DNA from: Bacillota bacterium | GTDB lineage: Bacteria > Bacillota_A > Clostridia > Peptostreptococcales > Anaerovoracaceae | Reading direction: 5' to 3' | Assembly: GCA_017437925.1 (NCBI GenBank) | Contig: JAFRWQ010000051.1 | Span: 1 to 5,433 of the forward strand | Length of the DNA stretch: 5,433 nt | Part shown: one piece after another, positions 4,751 to 5,433 of the stretch | How the letters are laid out: each line of letters opens with the position of its first letter | Position numbering within the stretch: the stretch's first letter is position 1 | The notes under the pieces: generated by a model | What the model saw: only the letters and a program-made list of their open reading frames with translations | The model's database searches: none | What the model was told of the DNA's origin: nothing | Translations under genes and position numbers: made by a program

Positions 4751-5433
4751 ATGGCTGAAAAGTATTTGATGAAGGGCAACGAGGCCCTGGCGGAAGCCGC
4801 CATCAGAGCGGGCTGCCTTATATACTTCGGATATCCCATCACTCCCCAGACCGAGCTGGCCGCCTACATGGCAAAGCGCATGCCCAAGATCGGCGGCGTC
4901 TTCGTGCAGGCTGAGAGCGAGATCGCGGCCATCAACATGGTCTACGGAGCCGCCGCGGCGGGCAAGAGGGTCATGACCTCCTCGTCCTCCCCCGGCGTGT
5001 CCTTAAAGCAGGAGGGAATATCCTACCTGGCCGGATCAGACCTTCCGGCTGTCATAGTGAATGTACAGAGGGGCGGCCCGGGCCTCGGAGGCATACAGCC
5101 CTCCCAGTCCGACTACTTCCAGGCCACCAAGGGCGGCGGCCACGGCGACTATCACCTGATAGTCCTGACCCCGGCTTCGGTGCAGGAGATGGCGGATCTC
5201 ACCGGCCTCGCCTTCGACCTGGCCGACAAGTACAGGGTCCCCTCCATGATACTGGCCGACGGAACCATAGGCCAGATGATGGAGCCGGTGGAGCTTTCCG
5301 AAGGAAAGTCCGAGCCCGTCGAAAAGCCCTGGGCCCTCACGGGCACTCAGATGAAGAGGCCCCACAACGTGGTCAATTCCCTCTACCTCGACCCCGAGGA
5401 GCTGGAGCAGACCAACATAGAGCGCTTCAAGAC
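4751..5433 (+). CDS. vorB: 2-oxoacid:ferredoxin oxidoreductase alpha subunit, VorB type (3' truncated by window)
   Basis: The first 227 residues are present, read from ATG 4751 with no stop before the window end; the full family length is about 350. The protein begins [20 protein letters not shown]. It carries YPITP (28-32, with T31 at the position of the substrate-contacting Thr of pyruvate oxidoreductase), AESEIAA (54-60), [15 protein letters not shown] (75-89), [17 protein letters not shown] (107-123) and KGGGHGDY (127-134). These are typical of the 3-methyl-2-oxobutanoate (VOR) group and close to 2-oxoglutarate (KOR) enzymes. The complex interconverts a 2-oxoacid plus CoA and acyl-CoA plus CO2 with ferredoxin as electron partner. 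The TPP-binding beta and the gamma subunits are expected just downstream. The ribosome site GAGGTGAGG overlaps the ferredoxin stop, indicating coupled translation. VOR versus KOR or 2-oxobutyrate specificity cannot be settled from this part alone. The operon context favours branched-chain 2-oxoacids. Confidence 0.92.
   Translation, partial: MAEKYLMKGNEALAEAAIRAGCLIYFGYPITPQTELAAYMAKRMPKIGGVFVQAESEIAAINMVYGAAAAGKRVMTSSSSPGVSLKQEGISYLAGSDLPAVIVNVQRGGPGLGGIQPSQSDYFQATKGGGHGDYHLIVLTPASVQEMADLTGLAFDLADKYRVPSMILADGTIGQMMEPVELSEGKSEPVEKPWALTGTQMKRPHNVVNSLYLDPEELEQTNIERFK

Noticed and set aside
1..5433. CRISPR arrays, insertion sequences, tRNA or rRNA genes, attachment sites
   Set aside because: No spaced direct repeats, transposase motifs, terminal inverted repeats or tRNA/rRNA signatures were seen.

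Overview
The window reads as one amino-acid-regulated operon from an anaerobic, Gram-positive-type bacterium, probably a member of the Clostridia/Bacillota. The reasons are a classical T-box leader, purine-rich Shine-Dalgarno sites, and oxygen-sensitive ferredoxin-dependent 2-oxoacid metabolism. The coding DNA is GC-rich and favours AUA for Ile and AGG for Arg, whereas the leader is AT-rich. I cannot name a genus.

Layout: (1) 1-48, a probable last few codons of an upstream gene; (2) 49-150, an AT-rich promoter region with a consensus-like sigma-A promoter (TTGACA, 17 bp, CATATT); (3) about 149-412, a complete T-box riboswitch with Stem I, specifier codon AUC (isoleucine), Stem III, antiterminator with the UGGU tRNA-acceptor-binding bulge, and a 13-bp intrinsic terminator; (4) five co-directional genes: an HTH-cupin-acyl-CoA synthetase fusion (460-2727), a branched-chain aminotransferase (2779-3876), a P-loop ParA/CobQ-like ATPase (3887-4522), a 2x[4Fe-4S] ferredoxin-type subunit (4543-4746) and the start of a VorB-type 2-oxoacid:ferredoxin oxidoreductase alpha subunit (4751 to the window end, truncated). 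Gaps between the genes are 51, 10, 20 and 4 bp, with no terminator seen between them.

How the genes may work together: an AMP-forming ligase activates a short carboxylic acid to its CoA thioester. The ferredoxin-dependent oxidoreductase carboxylates it reductively to a 2-oxoacid, and the aminotransferase aminates that. Taken alone the enzymes could run in the catabolic direction, as branched-chain amino acid oxidation. A T-box that reads uncharged tRNA-Ile, however, switches the operon on when isoleucine is scarce, which argues for biosynthesis. The main inference is an isoleucine salvage route: 2-methylbutyrate to 2-methylbutyryl-CoA to 3-methyl-2-oxopentanoate to isoleucine. An alternative is propionate to propionyl-CoA to 2-oxobutanoate, feeding the standard Ile pathway. 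The two unusual parts are the DNA-binding and ligand-binding domains fused in frame to the ligase, and the P-loop ATPase set among the oxidoreductase genes.
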